A stretch of DNA of 64,000 nt from Salinicoccus roseus. Its GTDB lineage: Bacteria; Bacillota; Bacilli; Staphylococcales; Salinicoccaceae. The position numbers were made by a program, and so were the translations under genes. The notes under the pieces were generated by a model, which was given only the letters and a program-made list of their open reading frames with translations, was not told the DNA's origin and searched no databases. This document shows positions 25,823 through 34,294 of the stretch, in pieces. Location of the stretch: NCBI RefSeq assembly GCF_003814515.1, contig NZ_RKQJ01000003.1, forward strand, positions 292,423 to 356,422. The letters run 5' to 3'. The stretch's first letter is position 1. Every line of letters starts with the position of its first letter.

Positions 25823-26173
25823 ATGAAAAGGATAATTATGGGCACCATCTTCACCATCGCCGGCGTTGCGCATTTCCTGAAGCCGGAAAAATTCGCCAAT
25901 ATCACACCACGGTTTCTTCCATTCAGGACATTCATCGCATACTTCACCGGTGTGGTTGAACTGTTGTTCGGCATGCTTCTGCTGACCCGCAAAGTGACGA
26001 ACTGGCAGCTCGGAGCCATGCAGAAGTTCCTCTGGGCGGTCTTCCCCGCCAACATATACATGTATACGCATCAGGACAAACTTGGCATTTCCCATCTGCC
26101 GGACTGGGCGCTTCTCGGCAGGCTCCCCCTTCAGAAGGTCATGTCCGATACGCTTGAAGACATGAAAAGATAG
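25823..26173 (+). CDS. DoxX-like membrane protein
   Basis: A 116-residue protein with about four TM segments and the family-like opening MGTIFTIAGVAHFLKPEKF. DoxX-like proteins are small membrane proteins sometimes linked to redox or thiol stress; the function here is unknown. The second of two close ATGs was chosen because AAGG is 8 bases from it and only 2 from the first (25817). Terminator follows. Confidence 0.75.
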   Translation: MKRIIMGTIFTIAGVAHFLKPEKFANITPRFLPFRTFIAYFTGVVELLFGMLLLTRKVTNWQLGAMQKFLWAVFPANIYMYTHQDKLGISHLPDWALLGRLPLQKVMSDTLEDMKR

Positions 26174-26200
26174 GCCACAGCTACATGTGGCCTATCTTTT
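26166..26200. terminator. Bidirectional terminator
   Basis: AAAGATAGGCCACA/TGTGGCCTATCTTT 14-bp stem, 6-nt loop, T-tail on the plus strand; between convergent genes. Confidence 0.88.
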
Positions 26201-26948
26201 TCTTTCCCCGCTCCACAAGGGGCGTCATCTTTTCCGGGTAGTTCGTCATGAGCGTCTGCACACCATGATCGAGCAGTTTTTCCGCCTCCCACACTTCATT
26301 GACCGTCCATACCCGGATCCGGTCCTCAATGCCTGTGATCCGTCCGGGGTGCTTCAGTATGGACCGGTAGCCGACATGGAGCGCTTCAAGCGACAGTTCC
26401 TCCATATGATCGATCGGCCATAATGGGACCTTGCTCGTCAGCCATGCAATCCGTGCTTCCGGGTCGATCGCCTGCATCCGCAGAAGGCTCGGAAGATGGA
26501 AGGAAGAGTAGATGACCTTGTCCGAATAGCCGTATTCACGCACTATATCACGAACCTTCTCTTCGATGCCTTCGTATTCGTAGACATTGGTCTTCAACTC
26601 TATATTCAGGTCGATATCATGAAGGGCGACCAGCTCCATCACTTCCTCAAGCGTTGGAATGCGCTCCTGCCCCCACATCACAGGATCATACTTCTCGAAA
26701 GTGCCGAAACTGCACCCGGCACTCAACCTCCTCAATGTATGGAAACTCATGTCCTTGACTGCGCCGATCCCGTCGGTTGTGCGGTCGACATGCTCATCGT
26801 GGATGACGACCACTTCCCCGTCCTTCGTCAGATGGACATCTATCTCCAAACCATCCACGCCGGCATCGATCGCCTTTTGGAATGCCAGCATCGTATTTTC
26901 CGGATATTCCCCCATAGCGCCTCTGTGACCAAAAATTTTTGCATGCAT
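26181..26948 (-). CDS. Glycerophosphodiester phosphodiesterase (cytosolic type)
   Basis: A 255-residue GDPD TIM barrel without a signal peptide. The active-site pair FGHRGAMGEYPENTMLAF, the metal residues in GLEIDVHLTKDGEVVVIHDEHVDRTTDG and LNIELKT are intact, and VWTVNEVWEAEKLLDHGVQTLMTNYP closes the barrel. It hydrolyses deacylated phospholipids to glycerol-3-phosphate plus alcohol. Single gene. Confidence 0.92.
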   Translation of the reverse strand: MHAKIFGHRGAMGEYPENTMLAFQKAIDAGVDGLEIDVHLTKDGEVVVIHDEHVDRTTDGIGAVKDMSFHTLRRLSAGCSFGTFEKYDPVMWGQERIPTLEEVMELVALHDIDLNIELKTNVYEYEGIEEKVRDIVREYGYSDKVIYSSFHLPSLLRMQAIDPEARIAWLTSKVPLWPIDHMEELSLEALHVGYRSILKHPGRITGIEDRIRVWTVNEVWEAEKLLDHGVQTLMTNYPEKMTPLVERGKKKIGHM

Positions 26949-27190
26949 CCGTCTTCCTCCCGACCAATGTTATCGTGCAGGGGGCCTGCGCAGCCCTTCC
27001 GATGCTCCGTATACGTTCACAAACCCTCTACCATACACATACCCGCCGAGGCAGCGTTTCTCACTTCCGCTTCCCTGAATCAGTGGGTTTCCTCTTCTCA
27101 TCTCCCATTTAATCACAGATCAGCCGCCCATAATGGAAATTTACATAATCTTAAAGAATATTTACCTGTCTTTAACCATTCTTTCCATAC

Positions 27191-27218
27191 AAAAAAGGAC
27201 GGGCATATCCGCCTGTCC
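27191..27218 (-). terminator. Terminator of the hxl/TRAP operon
   Basis: On the minus strand after hxlA: GGACAGGC/GCCCGTCC imperfect stem, 6-nt loop, then six T. Confidence 0.75.
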
Positions 27219-27230
27219 CCGCCGCATGCA

Positions 27231-27848
27231 TCACTTCATGAGCGACCTGATGCGTGCAGCCTTTTCTTTTTTGTCCGCGGCCTTCGTAATGCCGCTGCCC
27301 ACGATCACGACAGCAGGATCGAGCGGCATATAATCTGCCAGGTTGTCCTCATTGATGCCCCCTGCCACATAGATCTTGAAGCCGGAGGATTCAAGGCCGG
27401 CAAAACACTGCTCCGACATCACCGCTTCGCCCTGCTGGTCCTTGCCGATATGGGCGCTGACCGAAGCGGCGCCGATCGATTTGAGCATTTCAAGCACCTC
27501 CGGACCGGAATGGTTCAGAAGGTCCACAACCACTTCCCTTTCCTCTTCTGCCGCCACTTCAAGACAGTCCATAATGGTCTTCCTGTCCGCAAACGACATG
27601 ACTGTGATGATATCCGCTCCGTATGAGAAGGCGACTTCGCTTTCACTTCTGCCGGCATCACATATTTTGATGTCGGCGAGCACTTTTTTATCCTTATACG
27701 CATCCTTGATGTCGCGGACGATGCCGAGTCCGTACTCCTTGATGACACCTGTGCCCACCTCGATGATGTCGACATGATCCGACACTTCCTCCAGCGTTTC
27801 AAAACATTCGTCATAACTCATTCTATCGAGCGCAATCTGAAGTTCCAT
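27231..27848 (-). CDS. hxlA: 3-hexulose-6-phosphate synthase-like enzyme (OMPDC superfamily)
   Basis: A 205-residue enzyme starting MELQIALDRMSYDECFETLE and sharing HxlA architecture: VLADIKICDAGRSESEV (the DxKxxD metal/catalytic motif), ADIITV, VVDLLN, AHIGKDQQG and YVAGGINEDNL. HxlA condenses ribulose-5-P with formaldehyde to hexulose-6-P and can run in reverse. VVDL and VAGG resemble HPS rather than the related keto-gulonate-6-P decarboxylases (where Glu and Thr occur), but HIGKD is divergent. Start set at the ATG behind AAGGAGG. Last gene of the operon. Confidence 0.82.
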   Translation of the reverse strand: MELQIALDRMSYDECFETLEEVSDHVDIIEVGTGVIKEYGLGIVRDIKDAYKDKKVLADIKICDAGRSESEVAFSYGADIITVMSFADRKTIMDCLEVAAEEEREVVVDLLNHSGPEVLEMLKSIGAASVSAHIGKDQQGEAVMSEQCFAGLESSGFKIYVAGGINEDNLADYMPLDPAVVIVGSGITKAADKKEKAARIRSLMK

Positions 27849-27858
27849 GATATCCTCC

Positions 27859-28524
27859 TTACCGGTCTTTTGCATATTCCTGATAGGCGCCCTGGTCATC
27901 AAAACTGAATATGTGCCTGATCTTCCTGTTGAAGATCCCCGTCTCTACAACACCCGGGATGGCCACAAGGTCATTATGAATTTGGTCCATATCCTGCGGG
28001 TCACTGAAATGGCAGTCCACAATGTAGTTCCCATTATCCGTAATGAACAGGCCATCCTCCCTGGTGCGCATTTCAGTCTCCGCACCAAAGTTTTCCTCGA
28101 TCGTCCCGACCGTCATTTCATACAGATAGGTGTTGATCTCAACCGGAATCGCAATGCCGCTGAAATCCTCCACCTTCTTGTCCTGATGGGCGATGATGAC
28201 GATCTGATCCGAAAAGTATCCGACCTGCTTCTCCCTGAGCAATGAGCCGCCACCCCCTTTTATCACCATGCGCGTCTCGTTGAACTGATCCGCCCCGTCT
28301 ATCGTGACGGGCATGCGATCTGCATGGTGGACGACGGCGAGCCCATGGCGTTTCAGTTGGTCTTCAGTCTTTTTCGAGGTGGGGATGAAGGCGACATCCA
28401 GGCTGTACCTGTCGACGTGTTCCTTCATATAAGGGATATATCCTTCGATCGTCGATCCGGATCCCATCCCCACTACGCTTTCGTCTACGAGAAATGTATT
28501 CAATGCATCATAAACTTCATTCAT
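27859..28524 (-). CDS. rpiA: Ribose-5-phosphate isomerase A
   Basis: A 221-residue RpiA interconverting ribose-5-P and ribulose-5-P. VGMGSGSTIEGYI (phosphate loop), TIDGADQFNE and VIKGGGGSLLREKQVGY correspond to the canonical GTGST, DGADE and KGGGGALLREK motifs, with E replaced by Q in the second. Its SD GGAGG is inside the end of dctM, 7 bases separate it from dctM and 10 from hxlA, so translation is tightly linked. Confidence 0.92.
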   Translation of the reverse strand: MNEVYDALNTFLVDESVVGMGSGSTIEGYIPYMKEHVDRYSLDVAFIPTSKKTEDQLKRHGLAVVHHADRMPVTIDGADQFNETRMVIKGGGGSLLREKQVGYFSDQIVIIAHQDKKVEDFSGIAIPVEINTYLYEMTVGTIEENFGAETEMRTREDGLFITDNGNYIVDCHFSDPQDMDQIHNDLVAIPGVVETGIFNRKIRHIFSFDDQGAYQEYAKDR

Positions 28525-28531
28525 CTTTCAT

Positions 28532-29815
28532 TCAGCCTCCTTCAGCAAACATGTCTGGAATAATGAATATTATGGCAGGGACGAAAGCGACGATCAGCAG
28601 TACAACCAGTATGATGAGTAGATATGGGATGACGGCGGCAAATGACCGCTCCACCGTCAGCCCTCCGATCTTGCTGGCAATCAGCAGGCACAGGCCATAT
28701 GGCGGTGTCGCCAGTCCGACTGCCAGTGTCAGAACAACTATGATGCCGAGGTGCACCGGGTCTATACCGAATGCCTCTGCTGCCGGCAGTACGATCGGAA
28801 CGAACAGGATCATGGCCGGTATCGCATCCATGAAAGTGCCCACAAGCAGGAAGAACACGATGATCAGCAGCAGGAAGAGCCATTTCGCCCCGATGTTTTC
28901 CGTGAAGAATTCCTGTGCCAGCGTGCCGAGACGGTAGTAGCTGAGCAGTTCACCAAGCGCACTCGCCGTGGCCAGTGCAAACAGCGAGAGGGCACTGAGC
29001 GACAGTGTATCAAATATGATCTTCGGCAGATCTTTGAGCCGGAGCGTCCTGTAGTAGAACATGCTGATCAGGAGCGCATAGATCGAAGCAATGGCCGCTG
29101 ACTCCGTAGCGGTGAAGATCCCCGTCGTGATGCCGCCGATGATGATGACGATCGTCAGCAGGGCGGGAAATGCGACGAAGAATTTTTTCATCAATTCCTT
29201 GAATGGTACCCGCTTGAATGTCGGATACCCCTTTTTGACGGAGATGAAATATATGAATATCATCATGCCGAGACCAATCAGGATGCCGGGGATGATGCCC
29301 CCGAGAAACAGTGCGCCGACGGATGCATTCGCGATGCCGGCGAATATGATCATGGGGATGCTCGGCGGAATGACTACACCGATCGTGGAGGAGGCCGCCG
29401 TCACGCCGACGGCAGTCTCACGGTCATACCCGTTCCTGATCATGCTTGGTATGAGGACCTTCCCTGTACCGGCGGTGTCCGCCTGAGCAGCACCCGACAC
29501 ACCCGCAAACATCATCGATACGAGCACGTTGGCCTGTGCAAGCCCGCCTTTGAGCGGACCGACGACCGCCAGTGCAAGATCGATCATCTTTTCTGATATC
29601 TTCCCCGAATTCATCAGGTTAGCAGCCAGAATGAACAGCGGCACGGCCAACAGGACGAATGAATCCAGTCCATTCAACATCTTCATCGGCACGATGAGCC
29701 CCGGAATGTCGGGGATCGTCATGATGCCGAGCAGAGCCGTAATGCCGATGACGAAGGCGATCGGTACACCGATCACCAATAGCAGTATGAAGACGGCAAC
29801 AAGTATATAGCCCAC
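28532..29815 (-). CDS. dctM: TRAP transporter large permease (DctM)
   Basis: A 427-residue, about 12-TM permease of the DctM family; SMMFAGVSGAAQADTAGTGKVLIPSM and GVTAASSTIGVVIPPSIPMIIFAG are the paired conserved loops, and PVHLGIIVVLTLAVGLATPPYGLCL is the C-half block. It moves a carboxylate or sugar-acid-like solute with Na+. The GTG start overlaps the dctQ stop by one base (TAGTG), which suggests translational coupling. Confidence 0.92.
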   Translation of the reverse strand: MGYILVAVFILLLVIGVPIAFVIGITALLGIMTIPDIPGLIVPMKMLNGLDSFVLLAVPLFILAANLMNSGKISEKMIDLALAVVGPLKGGLAQANVLVSMMFAGVSGAAQADTAGTGKVLIPSMIRNGYDRETAVGVTAASSTIGVVIPPSIPMIIFAGIANASVGALFLGGIIPGILIGLGMMIFIYFISVKKGYPTFKRVPFKELMKKFFVAFPALLTIVIIIGGITTGIFTATESAAIASIYALLISMFYYRTLRLKDLPKIIFDTLSLSALSLFALATASALGELLSYYRLGTLAQEFFTENIGAKWLFLLLIIVFFLLVGTFMDAIPAMILFVPIVLPAAEAFGIDPVHLGIIVVLTLAVGLATPPYGLCLLIASKIGGLTVERSFAAVIPYLLIILVVLLIVAFVPAIIFIIPDMFAEGG

Positions 29816-30309
29816 TAGCTATCCAACCCCTTTCCATTCAAATTCCTCAAGTAGCCGAAGGCCCTGCCGATGTGTCCAACCGAATACAGCAGCATCGTCG
29901 CCGACATTATCGGCAGCGACAGCCACACATATCCTTTTTTGAGGAACGGCAGCGTCTCCCACGTGTAGTGCCAGAAGTGGCTGAGGATGACTACGCCATA
30001 CACCAGCAGCACAATGTTGAATGCCAGCAGCAGGACGTCTATGAAGATATCCAGGTAGAGCTTCATTTTCCGCGGCAGCTTCATCTGCAGGAAATCGAAC
30101 GTAAAATGCTCCTTCCGGTTCACCATTACAGCAGCTCCCATGAATATGGCCCATATGAAGCTGTAGTTCGCGAGCTCCTCCGTCCAGATGACCGACCAGC
30201 CCATGAAGCGGGTCAGGATCTGGAGCAGTGTCGCAAGAAAGAAGACGAGCAAAAAGAATATTCCGAGTCCAATCTGCACTTTTTCAACCGATTGTATGAT
30301 TGTTTTCAT
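29815..30309 (-). CDS. dctQ: TRAP transporter small permease (DctQ)
   Basis: A 164-residue four-TM protein with the DctQ signature MGWSVIWTEELANYSFIWAIFMGAA near residue 50 and KEHFTFDFLQMKLP. It pairs with DctM. The start is the ATG after GGAAGGTGG. Confidence 0.9.
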   Translation of the reverse strand: MKTIIQSVEKVQIGLGIFFLLVFFLATLLQILTRFMGWSVIWTEELANYSFIWAIFMGAAVMVNRKEHFTFDFLQMKLPRKMKLYLDIFIDVLLLAFNIVLLVYGVVILSHFWHYTWETLPFLKKGYVWLSLPIMSATMLLYSVGHIGRAFGYLRNLNGKGLDS

Positions 30310-30336
30310 TTTTCCACCTTCCACTACCCATATTAT

Positions 30337-31356
30337 TTATTCGAGGCTTCTGACTTCCTCAAGCGTCTCTTCCATGTCCAGTTCCTCTGCAAGCCCGTCC
30401 TGGATTGGCGCTGCAATCTCCTTGAACGGCTCCGTGTCGATCTGGTTGACTTCGGCGCCTGCCTCTAAAGCGATTTCCTTGTACTCTTCTTCCTGGGCCA
30501 TCAGTGACTCCCTTTCGGCTTCGACGGAAGCCTCTGAAGCCTCAAGCAGAATCTGCTGGATATCCTCAGGATACTTGTCGAACCGTTCACCATTGGCCAG
30601 CAGGAAGCGTGTCGTGTAGTCATGGGCCGTTTCGGTGATGTATTGTCCGTTCCGCGTCGTGTGGTGGTTCTGCTGGACGAAATATGGATAGGCGTTCTCG
30701 GAGGCGTCCACAACGTTCTGCTGAAGCGCCTGATACAGCTCACCCCACGCAACGGAAGTCGGGATTGCACCGGCCTGCTGCCAGAAATCGGCCACTACGC
30801 CGGAAGCCTGCGTCCGTATGGTCATGCCGTTCAGATCGGACATCTCCTCAAGCGGCTTCTTGCCGTAATAGTGCCTTGCACCTGCGGACCAGTAGCCGAG
30901 CATCTTGAAATCATTGTTGGATTTTTCGTTGACCATCTCTGCAATATCCGCACCGACCGGTCCATCCACCACCCGCTCCCAATGCTCATAGCTGTCGAAG
31001 AGGTAGGGCAGTGCGAAGAAGTCGAACTCAGGGATGCCCGTCTGGGTCATGAACCCCGGTGAAACCAGTACCACATCGGCTGCGCCGATCACCAGCTTCT
31101 CCACCAATTCCGATTCTGCCGTTCCGATGGTGCCTGCATGGACTTCCACAGTGATTCTGCCGTCCGACTCCTCCTCTGCGACTTCCTTGAATTTCAGCAG
31201 CCCGTCGTGATATGGATTCTCCGTTGACGTCTGGTTGTGTGCAGCAATGATCTTGATCGGTTCCCCTGCCCCTGCATCCGGTGCGCTTCCGCTGCTGCAC
31301 CCGGCAAGGATGACCACTATGGCAAGCAGTACTGATGTGATGATTGTTCTTTTCAT
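30337..31356 (-). CDS. dctP: TRAP transporter substrate-binding lipoprotein (DctP family)
   Basis: A 339-residue binding protein with a lipoprotein signal (lipobox LAGC, Cys20), so membrane-anchored on the outside. Family blocks include KIIAAHNQTSTENPYHDGL, RITVEVHAGTIGTAESELVEKL, GMTIRTQASGVVADFWQQAGAIPTSVAWGELYQALQQNVVDASEN. The RTQ arginine is the usual carboxylate-binding residue of DctP, which points to an organic-acid or sugar-acid ligand. AGGGGAGTG precedes it. Confidence 0.92.
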   Translation of the reverse strand: MKRTIITSVLLAIVVILAGCSSGSAPDAGAGEPIKIIAAHNQTSTENPYHDGLLKFKEVAEEESDGRITVEVHAGTIGTAESELVEKLVIGAADVVLVSPGFMTQTGIPEFDFFALPYLFDSYEHWERVVDGPVGADIAEMVNEKSNNDFKMLGYWSAGARHYYGKKPLEEMSDLNGMTIRTQASGVVADFWQQAGAIPTSVAWGELYQALQQNVVDASENAYPYFVQQNHHTTRNGQYITETAHDYTTRFLLANGERFDKYPEDIQQILLEASEASVEAERESLMAQEEEYKEIALEAGAEVNQIDTEPFKEIAAPIQDGLAEELDMEETLEEVRSLE

Positions 31357-31369
31357 TCAATACACTCCC

Positions 31370-31918
31370 CTATTCCAGATTGAAATGTTTCGATTTCAGC
31401 GCTTCCCTGCTTTTGCCTGATGCTGTATTGAGGTGGATGACCATCGCATCCAAAATCAGATGCATCGACTGGTCGAACTGGTTGCCGAGCGGCTGGATCG
31501 TTGGTATGTCGTTGTTCTTGGTACTTGCTTCAATGAACAGCACACTGTCGAACTGCGCCTTCAGTGCCTCGTCCGGGGAGGCTGTAACGAGTGCGCTTCT
31601 GCCACCGATATCAGCCACCTTGTCCGTCATGCTTCCGACTGTCTGGCCTTTTCCCGAACCACTGAGCACAATCAGCAGATCTCCTGCTTCAAGTGCCGGG
31701 GTTGTCGTCTCTCCGACGACATGGACCCGATAGCCGCTGTGCATCAGGCGCATGGCAACCATCTTCCCGACGAGTCCGCTGCGGCCGTTGCCGTAGATGA
31801 ATATGCTCCCCGCTTTTTCCACTTCCTGTGCGAGCTGCTCAAGCTCCCTGGTGTTCACCCTGCTGCATACCTCTATTGCTTCTTCGGATACTGTTGAGAG
31901 AATTTCATTGATCTCCAT
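31370..31918 (-). CDS. hxlB: 6-phospho-3-hexuloisomerase
   Basis: A 182-residue SIS-domain isomerase interconverting hexulose-6-P and fructose-6-P. FIYGNGRSGLVGKMVAMRLMHSGY, HVVGETTTPALEAGDLLIVLSGSG and the signature TIQPLGNQFDQSMHLILDA, plus the C-terminal KHFNLE, match HxlB. Its start overlaps the lacI gene by 14 bases. It works with HxlA, although the two genes are separated here by the transporter and rpiA. Confidence 0.9.
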   Translation of the reverse strand: MEINEILSTVSEEAIEVCSRVNTRELEQLAQEVEKAGSIFIYGNGRSGLVGKMVAMRLMHSGYRVHVVGETTTPALEAGDLLIVLSGSGKGQTVGSMTDKVADIGGRSALVTASPDEALKAQFDSVLFIEASTKNNDIPTIQPLGNQFDQSMHLILDAMVIHLNTASGKSREALKSKHFNLE

Positions 31919-32909
31919 ATTGTTTCACCGACTCCCTTTCTATCAGATATGGGTGGAACCTTTCTATCCCTGATGCATTTTTGCTGCCATTCATCATTTC
32001 AAATAGTGCACTGACGGCGGCGGTACCGATTTCCACTGCGGGCTGGGCGATGACGGTGATGCCCGGATTGAAGAAATCCGCAAACTCGATGTCATCGATG
32101 CTGATGATGGACAGCTCCTCGGGGATCAGAATATTCCTCTGCTTTGCCATCTTCAGCAGTTCGAACAGCGCCAGGTCATTGGCGACGATCAGGGACTCAG
32201 GCAGACTGCCCTGGGCAGCCGATTGATCCAGTGACGATACCATCCCCTCCTTCTCCACCTGGATGGATATCGGGCGGATGCCGTATGAACCGCAGAGCTC
32301 AAGATATGCATCATACCGCTCCTGCCTTGCGACGATGGCTTCGACAGGCTCGGTCAGAAAACCGATCTCCCGGTGTCCCCTTTCTGACAGGTGGTCGAAC
32401 GCCATCATGACCGACACCCTGTTATCCAGCATATGGGACTGGATCGGCACGTTTTCTATATACCGGTCGACGAATACGACGGGATACCCCTTTTCGGCAA
32501 GTTCCATAAAAAGCGCTTCATTTTTGGCGGTGGGGATCACCACCAGCCCATCGACCTGCTTGGCCATCAGCATGCGGATATAATCCGCCTCCTTATCGGA
32601 ACTGTTGTCCGTGTTGCAGACGATGACATGGTAGCCATGTCCATGCGCAAAATCCTCAATGCTCCTGATCACCCGCGTCGAGAAGTTGTGCAGTATATTG
32701 GCGACGATCACCCCGATCGTCATCGTCCGTTTGTTCTTTAGGGATTTCGCTATATGATTCGGACTGTAGTCCAGCTTGCGGACCGCCCGCGCAATCCTCT
32801 CCCTGGTCTCCGGGCCCATCTTAGTAAAATGACCGTTCAGATAATGGGATACGGTGCTCTTGGAAACATTCGCTTCGTGGGCGACATCATTGATCGTCAC
32901 GTTTTTCAT
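31905..32909 (-). CDS. LacI/GalR-family transcriptional regulator
   Basis: A 334-residue regulator: helix-turn-helix TINDVAHEANVSKSTVSHYLNGH at the N terminus, hinge YSPNHIAKSLKNKRTMTIGVI, and a periplasmic-binding-like sugar domain ending with GIERFHPYLIERESV. The start is the ATG behind AAGGAG, 11 codons into the longer frame. It heads the operon and most likely autoregulates it through the operators just downstream of its promoter. The effector is unknown, possibly a phosphorylated sugar from the pathway. Confidence 0.92.
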   Translation of the reverse strand: MKNVTINDVAHEANVSKSTVSHYLNGHFTKMGPETRERIARAVRKLDYSPNHIAKSLKNKRTMTIGVIVANILHNFSTRVIRSIEDFAHGHGYHVIVCNTDNSSDKEADYIRMLMAKQVDGLVVIPTAKNEALFMELAEKGYPVVFVDRYIENVPIQSHMLDNRVSVMMAFDHLSERGHREIGFLTEPVEAIVARQERYDAYLELCGSYGIRPISIQVEKEGMVSSLDQSAAQGSLPESLIVANDLALFELLKMAKQRNILIPEELSIISIDDIEFADFFNPGITVIAQPAVEIGTAAVSALFEMMNGSKNASGIERFHPYLIERESVKQYGDQ

Positions 32910-32929
32910 GTAACACTCCTTCGATTTAG

Positions 32930-32954
32930 TAAACCGTTTCACTAAAACGATTTA
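32930..32954. promoter_or_regulatory. Two adjacent LacI-type operators
   Basis: TAAACCGTTTCA (32930-32941) and TAAAACGATTTA (32943-32954), each a near-palindrome around CG as expected for LacI/GalR proteins, side by side at the predicted transcription start of the operon. Confidence 0.6.
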
Positions 32955-32958
32955 TTAA

Positions 32959-32987
32959 AGTATAAATGACATGAAAGCGTTTTACAA
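32959..32987 (-). promoter_or_regulatory. Promoter of the lacI-hxl-TRAP operon
   Basis: On the minus strand: TTGTAA (32987-32982), 17 bases, TATACT (32964-32959). Confidence 0.65.
32972..32985 (-). promoter_or_regulatory. Candidate cre (CcpA) site over the promoter
   Basis: TGAAAGCGTTTTAC matches 12 of 14 positions of the cre consensus TGWAANCGNTNWCA and overlaps the -35/spacer region, a position typical of catabolite repression. Confidence 0.55.
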
Positions 32988-33154
32988 CCATAAATCGGAT
33001 AAAATCTGAAAATTCATTTTCTGTCGTATGCCTGCATATCTGTTGAGTTTTCCGGTGCAGTAGTGACATAATAAAAGGGTGCAATCCTGTTATACGACGT
33101 GCAATTCAGGGAATAGAGAGATTGATGGATCAATATACCAAAGGAGTGGAATTC

Positions 33155-34045
33155 ATGAATCAGGAACAATTCGACAAAGTCAAGAATGGAAAAGGCTTCA
33201 TCGCAGCTCTCGACCAGAGTGGCGGCAGTACACCAAAGGCACTGCTCGCATATGGTGTCCAGGAGGATGCCTATTCAAGCGAGGACGAAATGTTCGACCT
33301 TGTACATGAGATGCGCACACGCATCATCACTTCCCCTTCATTCAATTCGGATCAGATTCTTGGGGCCATCCTGTTCGAACAGACGATGGACAGGGAGATC
33401 GAAGGCAAGTACACTTCCGAGTACCTTGCAGACAAAGGCATCGTGCCTTTCCTTAAAGTCGACAAGGGACTTGCCGACGAAAAGGACGGCGTACAGCTCA
33501 TGAAGCCGATTCCGGAACTCGACAAGCTGCTTGAGCGTGCGAACGAAAGAGGCGTATTCGGTACGAAGATGCGTTCCAACATCCTTGAACCGAATGAAAA
33601 TGGCATCAAGGAAGTCGTAGATCAGCAGTTTGAAGTCGGCAAACAGATCCTGGCAGCAGGCCTCATGCCGATCATCGAACCTGAAGTCAACGTCTACAGC
33701 GACAACAAGGAGAAATCCGAGCAGATCCTTAAAGAAGAGATTGAAAAGCATCTTGATCAGCTCACGGATGACCAGCAGGTCATGCTGAAACTCTCCATCC
33801 CGACAAATGCCAATGAGTACAAATCACTCATCGAGCATCCAAGGGTCCTCCGGGTCGTTGCCCTGTCCGGCGGCTACTCAAGAGACGAAGCGAATGAAAA
33901 ACTCAAGAAGAACGATGGCCTCATCGCCAGCTTCTCCCGTGCACTCGCTTCAGATCTGAACGTCAACCAGTCGGATCAGGAGTTCGACCAGAAATTGAAA
34001 GAAGCTGTAGATACGATCTACGATGCTTCCGTCAATAAGAAATAA
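33155..34045 (+). CDS. fda: Class I fructose-bisphosphate aldolase
   Basis: A 296-residue class I aldolase of the staphylococcal Fda type, with the same length. [17 protein letters not shown] at the N terminus, [28 protein letters not shown] and [16 protein letters not shown] (Schiff-base lysine region) are visible. It splits fructose-1,6-bisphosphate to glyceraldehyde-3-P and DHAP without metal. AAAGGAG precedes the chosen ATG; the in-frame ATG 11 codons upstream has no SD. It is divergent from the hxl operon. Confidence 0.95.
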   Translation: MNQEQFDKVKNGKGFIAALDQSGGSTPKALLAYGVQEDAYSSEDEMFDLVHEMRTRIITSPSFNSDQILGAILFEQTMDREIEGKYTSEYLADKGIVPFLKVDKGLADEKDGVQLMKPIPELDKLLERANERGVFGTKMRSNILEPNENGIKEVVDQQFEVGKQILAAGLMPIIEPEVNVYSDNKEKSEQILKEEIEKHLDQLTDDQQVMLKLSIPTNANEYKSLIEHPRVLRVVALSGGYSRDEANEKLKKNDGLIASFSRALASDLNVNQSDQEFDQKLKEAVDTIYDASVNKK

Positions 34046-34053
34046 TACTGTTG

Positions 34054-34085
34054 CGCCGCCTTTCTGAAGAAGGCGGCGTAATTCT
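34054..34085 (+). terminator. Terminator after fda
   Basis: CGCCGCCTT/AAGGCGGCG stem, 7-nt loop, then a T-rich tail after TAA. Confidence 0.75.
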
Positions 34086-34179
34086 TTTCAACTTATTTAG
34101 CATTAATGGTAGACAGGATGCTCAGGATGATGTATAGTAACTGTAATAAGATTTTTAAGTAATGCAAAGCAGTATCTAA

Positions 34180-34242
34180 TTCACATGTTACAAAGAGTAA
34201 TCGTGATTTGGCCGGTACTTTTTGTAACGTGTGAATTTTTTT
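34180..34242 (+). promoter_or_regulatory. Long hairpin with T-tract in the cold-shock gene leader
   Basis: TTCACATGTTACAAAGAGTA (34180-34199) pairs nearly perfectly with 34216-34235 (one G-U pair in the arm, one mismatch near the loop), closing a 16-nt loop, and is followed by seven T. It lies 53 bases before the csp gene: either a terminator-like attenuator or a leader structure. Staphylococcus aureus cspA is known to have a long 5'UTR hairpin cut by RNase III, a possible parallel. Confidence 0.6.
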
Positions 34243-34294
34243 ATGTGTTAGTGCGCTTAAGATATTATTAAATTTATTTTTGGAGGTCATTTAT

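Noticed and set aside
26496..27626. 376-codon plus-strand ORF across the GDPD-hxlA gap
   Set aside because: Antisense to two well-recognised genes and spans their intergenic region without an SD or plausible domains.
34093..34290. 65-codon minus-strand ORF between fda and csp
   Set aside because: No SD, AT-rich sequence, and it covers the csp leader hairpin.
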